21,610 nucleotides of DNA from Bacteroidales bacterium. GTDB taxonomy: Bacteria > Bacteroidota > Bacteroidia > Bacteroidales > UBA12077. A program made the translations under genes and the position numbers. This document shows positions 7,704 to 15,672 of this stretch, piece after piece (positions within the stretch are counted from its first letter, which is position 1; each line of letters opens with the position of its first letter). Below the pieces are notes generated by a model. It did no database searches. It had not been told where the DNA came from and saw only the letters and a program-made list of their open reading frames with translations. The stretch covers positions 1-21,610 of the forward strand of contig DMBU01000037.1 of the NCBI GenBank assembly GCA_003446015.1. The letters run 5' to 3'.

Positions 7704-9746
7704 TTATTTAGGGGGTATAATATCAATTATAACTGTACGATTATAAAAGCGTTCTTCAGGAAAATTGTTATCAAAAGGTGCTTCTTTTTCATTTTCTCCG
7801 AATCCGTATACTCTAAACTTAACATCTTTTCTTTGAGTTTTTGCAAGACCCTTTTCGATTACACCACGAACATCGTTAGCCCTGGCTAAAGATAATGTTT
7901 TGTTATGGTCAGCATCACCAATAATATCGGTATAACCATGAATTATAACTGTTCCGTTTTTTGGAATCTGTGGTATTACGATATCTGTTAAGTACTTTTC
8001 GTATAAGGAGATGACATCTGATTCATTGAATTCAAAAATTACATTGAATCTCATCCCCATCTCTTTTTCGGTTGGAGTCCAAAGAACCATGTTTAAGGTA
8101 GTATCTCTTAATACCTTACGATTATCCTTTTTACCTATCATGGTTACTCTGTAATCACCTTCCGGCTTCGTTCCTAAAATTGTTTTTCCCGGGATTCTTA
8201 CCACTTCTTGTGTATATGGTCCAAAGTATTGCACAACGCCATTTTTATCTTTAATTTCTAACGACCATGAAGATAATGCTTTTTTTGCTCCATCCACAGT
8301 GAAAACAACATAGCTGTCAAGCGGTGCCTTCTGTGTGGTAACAATTTTAACTGGTTTCAGTGGGATACTTTGACCTGTCTGGTACTCCATCAATAATTCC
8401 GGCGAAGTACTTTCGATAGAAACTCTACGATCGTCTTGATTTAGAAGTTTGAGTTCAAGATCACCCCCTGGTTGTTCCGATGGAATTTTAGGTTTATCTC
8501 GGGCTTCGACTTTAATCCTCGAAGCATCAATTCCAAATATATCTACCAGATATTGCTGGATTGACCTTGCCATAGCTTTTCCATCTTCCTGGCTTGTTTT
8601 TGACGAACCAACCAATGTAATGGTTGATGAAGGGAATCTTACCATGCGGTCACCAAGAATATTCATAACATTATAATAGACAATCATTTCACGATCTGAA
8701 CGGCCAGAAAGTTTTTTAGGTTTAAACACTTCCAGTTGATCTTCTTTGAAATCTTTTACTTGTCTTTTATTTATCAATACATAACGATCAGGTATCTCTG
8801 TTGATCCTAAATCGAAGAACACATAGTTTCGAATTGGAAATATTTCATCAACCCGGCGCTCTTCAGGAATGTTTTCTGGAGCGTATACAGTAAAATGAAT
8901 TAAAGGATTGAATGCTGCCACTGGTGCCGAAGTTTTAAGTGCAGGTTGTTGTGAAGAACTTTTATGAGCTTTCCCAAATTTAAATACGGCCCCAAATCTC
9001 ACGGTAGTAATATTCCATGTTTCTGTTGATCGTGGTTCCTGTCCATAATAGGGTTGAAAAGAAACAAATGGTGAGAGAACAAATTGCGATAGATTGTCCT
9101 TAGACGAAAGATGAAAATCGTATCCAGCACCTATTTGCATTGATATCACAAATTTTTCCACATCGCTAAAATCTCCCTTTACATCCGGGGTAGCCTCCTG
9201 ATCAGGATAATCTGGATTGATACCTAACTTATAAGTAAACGATTTTGACAAATTGTAAGCAAATCGTGGACCTGCAAACAGATATAAATCGGATTTAAAT
9301 GGAGCAAAGCGTAAACTTGGCTCAAAAGAAATGTAACTTAAATTTGCAGTTAAATCTGCAGGACAATTACAAGGAGTTTTTACTTCTTCGAACGAACCTC
9401 TTCGGCTGTCGTAAGCAGCTTCTAATATAACACCCCATCTTGATTCCGGGTGATGAAACTCTACATGAGGAGCAAGAAAAAGTCCTACACCAAATCCATC
9501 ATGAAATGCTGTTGGAACAGTTAAATCTGAATTTAATTGTTGAGTGGATCCCTGATAAAAATTTAAATTTATACCAGCTGCTGTACCAAACCACCATGAG
9601 GGTTGTGTGAGTTCAACTTCCTGTGCCTGAAGAGGCGTCTGAATACCTGCAAAAATCAAAGCGCTCAAAACAAAGCCTCTAATAAGCAGGATATATAGGG
9701 ATCGCACCAGGTGCGATCCCTTTTTAAAATTAGTTTTAAATCTCAT
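7704..9746 (-). CDS. Outer-membrane barrel protein with two OmpA-like modules
   Basis: This is a 680-residue protein. After a signal peptide (cleavage likely after LQA, about residue 41) come a PorT/OmpA-like beta-barrel with alternating aromatic strands (about 49-258), a linker, and a first OmpA-like module (about 308-446). The first module has VFFDLGSTEIPDRY, ITLVGSS, DGKAMARSIQQYLVDIFGI and QDDRRVSIES. An Ig-like segment (about 475-555) and a second, more canonical OmpA module (about 568-677) follow, with IFEFNESDVIS, IHGYTDIIGD, NKTLSLARANDV and FYNRTVIIDI. The first module lacks the usual G(H/Y)TD, so its peptidoglycan binding may be weakened. The ATG lies 10 bp after the stop of the DUF3494 gene, so the two form a tight operon. 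The coding start contains a perfect hairpin (9698-9720). The role is probably to tie the outer membrane to the wall. Confidence 0.93.
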   Translation of the reverse strand: MRFKTNFKKGSHLVRSLYILLIRGFVLSALIFAGIQTPLQAQEVELTQPSWWFGTAAGINLNFYQGSTQQLNSDLTVPTAFHDGFGVGLFLAPHVEFHHPESRWGVILEAAYDSRRGSFEEVKTPCNCPADLTANLSYISFEPSLRFAPFKSDLYLFAGPRFAYNLSKSFTYKLGINPDYPDQEATPDVKGDFSDVEKFVISMQIGAGYDFHLSSKDNLSQFVLSPFVSFQPYYGQEPRSTETWNITTVRFGAVFKFGKAHKSSSQQPALKTSAPVAAFNPLIHFTVYAPENIPEERRVDEIFPIRNYVFFDLGSTEIPDRYVLINKRQVKDFKEDQLEVFKPKKLSGRSDREMIVYYNVMNILGDRMVRFPSSTITLVGSSKTSQEDGKAMARSIQQYLVDIFGIDASRIKVEARDKPKIPSEQPGGDLELKLLNQDDRRVSIESTSPELLMEYQTGQSIPLKPVKIVTTQKAPLDSYVVFTVDGAKKALSSWSLEIKDKNGVVQYFGPYTQEVVRIPGKTILGTKPEGDYRVTMIGKKDNRKVLRDTTLNMVLWTPTEKEMGMRFNVIFEFNESDVISLYEKYLTDIVIPQIPKNGTVIIHGYTDIIGDADHNKTLSLARANDVRGVIEKGLAKTQRKDVKFRVYGFGENEKEAPFDNNFPEERFYNRTVIIDIIPPK
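9698..9720. repeat. Perfect 11-bp-stem hairpin inside the 5' end of the OmpA-barrel gene
   Basis: GGGATCGCACC and GGTGCGATCCC are separated by a single base. The structure covers codons 10-16 (GSHLVRS) of the 680-residue protein. On the plus strand it is followed by TTTTTAAAA and so looks like an intrinsic terminator, although no plus-strand gene is present. On the minus strand it is not followed by a U-run, so it should not end the operon transcript; it could affect translation start or RNA stability. Confidence 0.8.
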
Positions 9747-9756
9747 TTTGTTTACA

Positions 9757-11802
9757 TTAAGGTTTGTTAATTATATTTGTACTGGTTAATTCAATGGCTC
9801 CATTACGGCAAAGCATTCTGCCTTCAGTTTGTGAATATGCATTCATTGTAAGTGATGTTAAAGCCAATATGTTTCCTTTAAATGAAGTATAGTCACCAAT
9901 AGTTGCTGATCTACCTACCTGCCAAAAAATATTCTTAGCTTGAGCGTTTCCTGCAAGGATAACATTACCCCCTGCTGGAGATGGATAAGGAGATCCTCCC
10001 ACTGTAGTAAAGTCAGATGCTATCTGGAAAATCCAAACTGCATTTGCATCCCCTTGAGCATCAAGAGTTAAATTACCTGATTGTATTAACAAGGTTGATG
10101 TTGTTTTATAAATACCTGGGGCAAGTGTTGTACCACCTATATCACCTGCTACTGTAACTGGTGCAGGGTCAGTTGCTCCTTCAGCAAAAAGATACGCTTC
10201 AACCAGGTCGTTTTTAGCCTGTAATAACATGGCAGGAACAGGATCAGCATCATCGGCAGCATAAAAATCTCCATTCACTATAATTCCAGGAGGGAAACCG
10301 GTAATTGAAGAGCGAGCGCCCGGGTAAATACCAACATCCATATCATGAATCTCACTGGCTCCTGCATTATTACTAACACCAACACCTGAGATAATTCCAA
10401 AACGTGCAACCGAATTAAGGTCAACGAATGGTGTTCCAAATGTTGCATTAGTACTAAAGGTCCACTGATATTTATCCATAATCGGAATACCAGCAAGGTT
10501 TTCAACTTCAGTTGTAATGGTAGCTGTATAGTTACCTAATTCAAGATCAACTGCAGGTGTAAAAGTAGCTGTATTACCAGAGTAATTTACCGCACCAGCA
10601 ACTAATTCAGATCCTAACATTAAAATAAAGGATGATGATGTAATTGTTGAAGCATTCATTGCCTCGCTGAAAGTTGCACTAATTACTTTATTGAGTGGTA
10701 CACTTGTTTCTAAATCGACAGGGTCGGTTAAAGTTACCGTTGGAGCCACAGAGGATCCGGTAGTAAAGGTCCATACATAATCGGTCTGTAAATCATTGCC
10801 ATCTAAATCGGCAACCGAAGATTTAACTGTACATGTATAAATTGTGTTGATTGAAAAATCACTTGTAGGGTTAAAACTTGCCTTTATTCCAGAGTATGTA
10901 ACAGTACCAGTAACTGGAGTTACTCCCTGGCTTATTGTAAATGTTGTCGAAGTAATAGTTGATACATCCATTAACTTATTAAAGTTTGCAGTAACTGTTT
11001 TATTAAGAACTACATCTACATCATTATCATCCGGATCGGTTGAAATTATTGAGGGAGAATGGGTTTCTCCGGTATTAAAAGTCCACACGTAGTCGGCCTG
11101 TAAGGCATTACCGTCTAAATTGGTAATTGAAGATTTAATCGTACATGTATAGATCGTATTTGATGTAAGATCACTTGTAGGATTAAAACTTGCTTTGGTG
11201 CCTGAGTATGATACTGTTCCGGGAACTGACAATGTACCTTGATTTACAGTAAATGAACTTGTTGTAATAGTTAACGGATCCATTTCTACATTAAAAGTAA
11301 CGTTAATCACTTTATTAAGTAATACATTCACAGCTTCATTTGCCGGATCTGTAATCGTTACCATTGGAGTTATGGTTAAACCCGTACTAAAGGTAAACAC
11401 ATAATCTTCCTGTAATGCATTGCCCATTAAATCCTTTACAGATGATGTAACCATTCCTGTATAGGTAACATCTGCTTCAAGAGGTTCGGAAGGAGTAAAA
11501 CTGGCTGTATAAGTCAGTTCATCGTATGTAATTGTTCCCGAAACTTCTGCTGCAGTGCTTTTCTTTGCACTTTGGCTTTGTAAACTAAACGATGCCTGTG
11601 TAATCGTAGCAGGGTTCATTGCTTCATTAAAAGTTACAGTGATTATCATATCGAGCGGAACACTAACATCCCCATTTGTAGGGTTGGTTGATATCACAAG
11701 AGGGCATATGCCTTCTATTTCAACATAATCATCTTTTTTGCAACCTGCAATTAAAACAACCGTTGCTATTGCCAAGGCTGTTAATAATTTTTTTGGTCTC
11801 AT
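9757..11802 (-). CDS. Surface lipoprotein: four SbsA-type Ig domains plus DUF3494 domain (second long paralogue)
   Basis: This is a 681-residue protein. The lipoprotein signal ends ...VLIAGC (Cys21) and is followed by KKDDY, a surface-export-like tract. Big_5/SbsA Ig repeats lie at about 34-141, 145-245, 249-349 and 353-451 (for example NKVINVTFNVEMDPLTITTS, closing W.FNTG or W.FTTG). The C-terminal DUF3494 domain is about 458-681 (FVDLNSVARFGIISG, SITGFPPGI, NAVWIFQIASDF, GNAQAKNIFWQVG, TSFKGNILA). It is clearly more diverged from the other two DUF3494 genes than they are from each other. It starts with a shared-class promoter and is followed after 10 bp by the OmpA-barrel gene, so surface protein and wall anchor are co-transcribed. 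A functional partnership is inference. Confidence 0.94.
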   Translation of the reverse strand: MRPKKLLTALAIATVVLIAGCKKDDYVEIEGICPLVISTNPTNGDVSVPLDMIITVTFNEAMNPATITQASFSLQSQSAKKSTAAEVSGTITYDELTYTASFTPSEPLEADVTYTGMVTSSVKDLMGNALQEDYVFTFSTGLTITPMVTITDPANEAVNVLLNKVINVTFNVEMDPLTITTSSFTVNQGTLSVPGTVSYSGTKASFNPTSDLTSNTIYTCTIKSSITNLDGNALQADYVWTFNTGETHSPSIISTDPDDNDVDVVLNKTVTANFNKLMDVSTITSTTFTISQGVTPVTGTVTYSGIKASFNPTSDFSINTIYTCTVKSSVADLDGNDLQTDYVWTFTTGSSVAPTVTLTDPVDLETSVPLNKVISATFSEAMNASTITSSSFILMLGSELVAGAVNYSGNTATFTPAVDLELGNYTATITTEVENLAGIPIMDKYQWTFSTNATFGTPFVDLNSVARFGIISGVGVSNNAGASEIHDMDVGIYPGARSSITGFPPGIIVNGDFYAADDADPVPAMLLQAKNDLVEAYLFAEGATDPAPVTVAGDIGGTTLAPGIYKTTSTLLIQSGNLTLDAQGDANAVWIFQIASDFTTVGGSPYPSPAGGNVILAGNAQAKNIFWQVGRSATIGDYTSFKGNILALTSLTMNAYSQTEGRMLCRNGAIELTSTNIINKP

Positions 11803-11841
11803 TGTTTATAGTTTTAATGTGAATAAATATTATTTAAAAGA

Positions 11842-11909
11842 CAAAGTTAAGTATGATCATTTCAGAGAGTATTATATAATTTTAGAGATCTTTTATATAA
11901 TTCACACAT
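11842..11909 (-). promoter_or_regulatory. Shared 68-bp promoter element, copy 5
   Basis: CAAAGTTA (11842-11849, reverse complement TAACTTTG), 21 bp, ATTATAT (11871-11877), 14 bp, TTTATAT (11892-11898), 1 bp, ATTCACACAT (11900-11909). The two ATGTAAC repeats are the most degenerate of the set, yet spacing and the ATTCACACAT box are intact. It drives the DUF3494-OmpA operon. Confidence 0.8.
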
Positions 11910-12190
11910 TTTTAGGCATTTAATTTGCTAAACAGACCTCTTAAGATAAGTTACTCAGATACCTATAGGAAGTTTTTTAACCCAAATTTGCCATTAGCCA
12001 TTTGTTTCTAATGATCGCCATTAGAGAAGCCTATTGCTTATGCATTGATTATATGAAAAATAGAATAACAAATCGATTAAGAAAAACTAAAAATTTGCAA
12101 TCATAAATGCTTACAAATAAAGTTTTTTAAGATAGGGGTTAAACCCAGCTGAGCCATTAGTACGTTACACTCCTATTGACCAATATGGCT
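11910..12190. other. Intergenic region with repeated GCCATTAG octamers
   Basis: No gene is seen between promoter copy 5 and the AI-2E transporter's stop. GCCATTAG occurs three times in 171 bp (11990, 12017, 12153). The decamer AGTTTTTTAA occurs at 11971 and 12121, in each case followed within about 30 bp by one of those octamers. This suggests an imperfect duplicated unit of unknown role. Confidence 0.45.
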
Positions 12191-13315
12191 TTAACTTTTA
12201 TGTTGTAGATTTTTTTTAAGTATCTTTTTTAAGATCGGCGGAAATTTTAACAAAGGAGGCATTGTATCACCCATTAAGAATCCCCAGGGTTTTAAAATAT
12301 CAATATGATCGAAAATAAGTTTAATAATGGCAGTAAATGGAATAGCTAAAAACATACCTGGAATACCCCATAAGGTACCAAATAGTATAACCGCCATAAT
12401 GGTAACAAGTGCATTGATTTTAACCTTTGATGCAACTATTTTAGGGATGATAATATTGTTATCAATAAATTGAACAAAAATATATAATGCCAACACTAAC
12501 AGAGCATACCATGGTGACGGCTTTGTAATAATTGCAATTATCATCGGAAATAATGCTCCAACAATTGCCCCTATATAAGGAATAAGATTTAGAATGGCAC
12601 CAAGTACTCCAAGAATAATTGCATACTCTATTCCCAATAGCAAAAGACCAACTGAAAACAAGGTAGCAATTATTACCACTTCAATACTTAATCCGATAAG
12701 ATAACGTTGAATAAGTACTTTTATCTCTGTAATTATTTTACTTACTTCACTGCGGTTATGTGCACCAAATAGTCTGCGGAAGAATTCTATTATAATAGGA
12801 TTATAAAATAATATCATAAAAACATAAACAGGAATTAAAAAAAATATCACCATTCCATTGCCCAATATGGCAAGAGTTTTCCCAATTTCCGAAATCCTTG
12901 TATCGAAGAATTCAGTTTTAGTTTCTGCAATCCAGACATGTATTTTCTTTGGGTTAATATCAAAGTAATATGAAAACCAGCTAACAGTATCCTTGTTTAT
13001 TTCGTTAAATTTTTCAACCAGCGTTTCCCATGAATCGCCAAATCGTATTACCTGCGTAATTAGAACCTTAGCAAGAATTGCACAAATCAATAAGGAAAGC
13101 AATAAGGTAATTATAATAGATATTATGCGTTTTATCTTTAGATCTATAAAAAAATTTACAATTGGGTGAAGAATTATAGAAATAATTACTGCAAAAACAA
13201 AAGGAATAATAATACTGCGACCGATGGACAGCATGGTTATAAAAGCGAATAATCCGAGAATAAATACACTTGCCCTAATAAAGAATGGTAATTGTAATTT
13301 ATTATTTGTGTCCAC
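12191..13315 (-). CDS. AI-2E family transporter (PerM/YdiK-like)
   Basis: This is a 374-residue polytopic protein of the AI-2E transporter family. An N-terminal helix pair includes SIGRSIIIPFVFAVIISIILHPIVNFF. A large extracytoplasmic stretch lies at about 85-145, followed by helices with LLLLGIEYAIILGVLGAILNLIPYIGAIVG and the family signature FIDNNIIIPKIVASKVKINA...ILFGTLWGIPGMFLAIP. Members export small molecules or act in Na+/H+ exchange; family membership alone does not show autoinducer-2 transport. It is alone by spacing (150 bp to the next gene upstream) and has no shared-class promoter. Confidence 0.93.
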   Translation of the reverse strand: MDTNNKLQLPFFIRASVFILGLFAFITMLSIGRSIIIPFVFAVIISIILHPIVNFFIDLKIKRIISIIITLLLSLLICAILAKVLITQVIRFGDSWETLVEKFNEINKDTVSWFSYYFDINPKKIHVWIAETKTEFFDTRISEIGKTLAILGNGMVIFFLIPVYVFMILFYNPIIIEFFRRLFGAHNRSEVSKIITEIKVLIQRYLIGLSIEVVIIATLFSVGLLLLGIEYAIILGVLGAILNLIPYIGAIVGALFPMIIAIITKPSPWYALLVLALYIFVQFIDNNIIIPKIVASKVKINALVTIMAVILFGTLWGIPGMFLAIPFTAIIKLIFDHIDILKPWGFLMGDTMPPLLKFPPILKKILKKNLQHKS

Positions 13316-13465
13316 AGCGATAATTGATATTTAAAATGATTAATTTATAGAATTTAGGCTAGTCAACATCTTGCTCAACATTAACTTGAAAAAAACACAT
13401 CAGAAAATGAATTTTAGATGTATGATGCAATTGAAGATATATTTCAAGCACCAATTTAAAAACAC

Positions 13466-13867
13466 TTATTCGCTCTGCTCTTGAGCACCTTCTTTTTTGC
13501 TGAAAATTTGTTCAATAACATACATTCCAAATGACTTAACAGCTCCCGGGTGTTGAGAAATAAGGTTTGTAACTCCAAGCTGTAAAAATGAACCGAAAAG
13601 CTTTCTTAATATATTACCAGATCCACCAACAACTACTTTTTTTGAGAAATAGCCTGCTGCCAAACCAACTCCTGTACCTAACAGGTTATTCGTAACATAA
13701 GGTGATGAAATGATTTCTTTCAAAGTACCCTCAATAAGTTTTATAGGTTTTAAACTTTCAAGTGTTATAAGGAATTCTTCTTTGAATAACTGCCCATTAG
13801 CAGCTTGTTCAACTTCTAATAGTTGAATCGCTTCTTTAAGTTCTTTAGATGAGGTTATATTTTGCAT
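13466..13867 (-). CDS. Conserved small protein of unknown function, paired with holin-like gene
   Basis: This is a 133-residue protein with no recognised family. The N-terminal half is helical and charged (SSKELKEAIQLLEVEQAANGQLFKEEF). The middle has a Gly-rich amphipathic or weak membrane segment (NNLLGTGVGLAAGYFSKKVVVGG) and a second semi-hydrophobic segment (LFGSFLQLGVTNLISQHPG), and the tail is acidic. It follows the holin-like gene by 6 bp, so the two are co-transcribed and probably work together at the membrane. Confidence 0.8.
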   Translation of the reverse strand: MQNITSSKELKEAIQLLEVEQAANGQLFKEEFLITLESLKPIKLIEGTLKEIISSPYVTNNLLGTGVGLAAGYFSKKVVVGGSGNILRKLFGSFLQLGVTNLISQHPGAVKSFGMYVIEQIFSKKEGAQEQSE

Positions 13868-13873
13868 AGCATT

Positions 13874-14212
13874 TTATTTAAGAAGTTGTTTGATAATCTT
13901 ATTGTAAATATTCTTTTTAAACCATTTATGCATAAAAAGCATAATAATTCCTAAAAAACCATAAAATGCGGCAACGATAAAGAACCCCAGATAAATTTTG
14001 CCAAGTAGTTCACCCAACCAGAACACAATTCCCAAATTACAGAAAAGCAAAAATATTGCAATGATGACAAAAACTACTGAATGCGGTATAAGTGAAGAAA
14101 CAATATCCGATATTTTATCAACGACTTTAAGTTTTACTAAGTCGTAGCTTGTTTTAACGTATTCTGTAGTTCTTTCAGCTAAAGTTTCGAATTGCTTTGC
14201 ATTGTATTCCAT
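13874..14212 (-). CDS. Holin-X-like (phage holin family) two-helix membrane protein
   Basis: This is a 112-residue protein. An N-terminal amphipathic helix (about 1-40, AKQFETLAERTTEYVKTSYDLVKLKVVDK) precedes two transmembrane helices (about 45-70 and 75-95) and a basic C-terminus (KWFKKNIYNKIIKQLLK). This layout matches the putative holin superfamily III ('phage holin family') proteins that are common in Bacteroidota chromosomes. No phage genes are nearby, so a lytic role is unlikely. Context with YtxH-like and lmo0937-like genes suggests an envelope or stress role. It is the first gene of a two-gene operon. Confidence 0.85.
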   Translation of the reverse strand: MEYNAKQFETLAERTTEYVKTSYDLVKLKVVDKISDIVSSLIPHSVVFVIIAIFLLFCNLGIVFWLGELLGKIYLGFFIVAAFYGFLGIIMLFMHKWFKKNIYNKIIKQLLK

Positions 14213-14308
14213 AGTTTCGATTTTAATAAGTTTCTATAAATATCAGAGTATTGTTTTGCAAAAATTATTTATTTTACGATCTATAAAATGTTTGTATTAA
14301 TTAAAGTA

Positions 14309-14328
14309 ATCCCGGAAATTTCCGGGAT
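14309..14328. repeat. Perfect 20-bp palindrome, possible weak terminator
   Basis: ATCCCGGAAATTTCCGGGAT is fully self-complementary. It lies about 90 bp beyond the stop of the YtxH-like gene and about 97 bp upstream of the holin-like start. As RNA it can form a 7-8 bp hairpin. The minus-strand 3' flank is only moderately U-rich (TACTTTAATT), so terminator, operator or symmetric element all remain open. Confidence 0.55.
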
Positions 14329-14417
14329 CATTGTTTCATTTATACAATCTATCCCAAATTTTAAAATAGCTTAATTATTAGACAGTGTTACTTCTTATGT
14401 TGAACTAAAAAATCAGC

Positions 14418-14696
14418 TCAACTTTTAGTTGTTTTTTTCTCTTTTTCAGTTGCTTCTGAATTAGCTTTCATGTTTTCTGTAAAATCAGAAACTTTTTCTT
14501 CTACCTGTTCATATTTTTCGGAGATACTGTCAATAAATTCAGAGAAATATTTCTTTAATGAATCAGCATAATCTTCTCCTTTTTTAGATATTTTTTTTCT
14601 GACTTCGGTACCTTTTTCAGGAGCAAATAAAACACCTAATAATGCACCAGTAGCTACACCAGCCAATAAACCTAATAGTACTTTTCCTGAGCTCAT
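14418..14696 (-). CDS. YtxH-like stress protein
   Basis: This is a 92-residue protein with the YtxH layout. A Gly/Ala-rich N-terminal transmembrane helix (about 3-24, GKVLLGLLAGVATGALLGVLF) is followed by APEKGTEVRKKISKKGED, and then by a long charged amphipathic helix rich in Lys and Glu. In Firmicutes, YtxH-type genes are general-stress induced; the role in Bacteroidota is not established. It follows the lmo0937-like gene by 38 bp, probably as one operon. Confidence 0.9.
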   Translation of the reverse strand: MSSGKVLLGLLAGVATGALLGVLFAPEKGTEVRKKISKKGEDYADSLKKYFSEFIDSISEKYEQVEEKVSDFTENMKANSEATEKEKKTTKS

Positions 14697-14734
14697 AATT
14701 CTGTTTTTTAATTTTATTAATAATGACTTGATTT

Positions 14735-14890
14735 TTAAAAAATTCTTCTACCTTGAATGATTCTAAGTATTACTGCAATAATTGCAATTACTAGTAGAAT
14801 GTGTATAATGCCCCCGGCATTAAATCCAACAAATCCAATTGCCCATGCAATTAACAGGATTACTGCTATGATGTAAAGTAAATTTCCCAT
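14735..14890 (-). CDS. lmo0937-family small membrane protein
   Basis: This is a 51-codon gene. The translation starts MGNLLYIIAVILLIAWAIG, continues FVGFNAGGIIHILLVIAIIAV and ends ILRIIQGRRIF. It has two transmembrane helices around a Gly-rich turn and a basic end, matching the very small lmo0937-type membrane proteins in length and pattern. The ATG (14888-14890) and TAA (14735-14737) are clear. It is probably co-transcribed with the YtxH-like gene, an arrangement consistent with stress function. Confidence 0.88.
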   Translation of the reverse strand: MGNLLYIIAVILLIAWAIGFVGFNAGGIIHILLVIAIIAVILRIIQGRRIF

Positions 14891-14944
14891 GATCTTGAGT
14901 TTTAAAAATTAATATTAAAATTATCTAACGTTTTTAGTTGAAAA

Positions 14945-14979
14945 TGAAATTTATGTTTTTCTGAGTATCATAAATTTCA
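14945..14979 (-). terminator. Possible terminator of the lipoprotein-porin operon
   Basis: TGAAATTTATG (14945-14955) and CATAAATTTCA (14969-14979) form a perfect 11-bp AT-rich stem with a 13-base loop, just after the porin stop codon. A short UUUU follows on the minus strand, so the terminator would be weak. Confidence 0.5.
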
Positions 14980-14990
14980 ATTAAGCTTAA

Positions 14991-15632
14991 TTAGAATCTA
15001 AATCCTATGGTAGCCTGGTACCATACATTTTTGTAACGAGGGTCGGTTGATGTTCCATCTCCGTTATTATTTTGAATATCCCATCCGGCTCTTGCACCTA
15101 GCACAATATGATTAAAGTTAAAATCAATGCCTCCCAGGAAACACAAGGTGTTTCTTCTAAGATTATCGTTTTCAAAGTCTTCTACTTGCTGATCGGTAAA
15201 ATCACCACTTGTAATTTCATCTTTTTGTTTTATCAGATAAGAATATTGAGGGCCGGCTACTATGGTAACCATTTCGGTTGGTTTAAATGCAATTAACAAG
15301 GGTAAATCAATAAAATTTGATGTACGGGTAAATTCATAGTCCATAAATCCCAAATAAGTTCCTGAAGCTTGATATCCTTTTTGAGAAAAAAGAATTTCGG
15401 GATGAAAGCCTAAAAACTTACCAATAGGGATTGCAACAAAAACACCTGTTACAAAACCAATTTTAGGATCGGCATTATAATCTTCACTTTGAGTATCATA
15501 TACGTTTGAAAGATTTAATCCGGCCTTTATTCCATAATTTAACTTACTTCGTGAATCAGATATATTATCTTGCGCATTACTTATGTTAGCCATAAATATA
15601 ACTGACACAATCATTAAAATTATTTTTTTCAT
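14991..15632 (-). CDS. PorT-like small outer-membrane beta-barrel protein
   Basis: This is a 213-residue protein. A signal peptide (cleavage after SNA, about residue 20) precedes an eight-strand-type barrel of the porin-family/OMP_b-brl_2 kind. The strands include LNYGIKAGLNLSNVY, PKIGFVTGVFVAIPIG, LGFHPEILFSQKGYQ, MVTIVAGPQYSYLI and HIVLGARAGWDIQ. The chain ends ATIGFRF, with the C-terminal Phe typical of barrel assembly. It begins 40 bp after the coiled-coil lipoprotein gene and should be expressed from that gene's shared-class promoter. Confidence 0.9.
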   Translation of the reverse strand: MKKIILMIVSVIFMANISNAQDNISDSRSKLNYGIKAGLNLSNVYDTQSEDYNADPKIGFVTGVFVAIPIGKFLGFHPEILFSQKGYQASGTYLGFMDYEFTRTSNFIDLPLLIAFKPTEMVTIVAGPQYSYLIKQKDEITSGDFTDQQVEDFENDNLRRNTLCFLGGIDFNFNHIVLGARAGWDIQNNNGDGTSTDPRYKNVWYQATIGFRF

Positions 15633-15672
15633 TTTTTATATATTTATAATTTATACTCTTTTAGCTTATTAT

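Noticed and set aside
9698..9725. Plus-strand rho-independent terminator
   Set aside because: It has the right form, but no plus-strand gene leads into it and it lies inside a well-supported minus-strand coding region; it is recorded as a hairpin instead.
13874..14212. Prophage, suggested by the holin-like gene
   Set aside because: No lysin, structural, integrase or terminase genes are nearby, and holin-X-like proteins are common chromosomal genes in this phylum.
14979..14992. AATTAAGCTTAATT palindrome as an operator
   Set aside because: It overlaps the porin stop codon and is low-complexity AT sequence that is expected by chance here.
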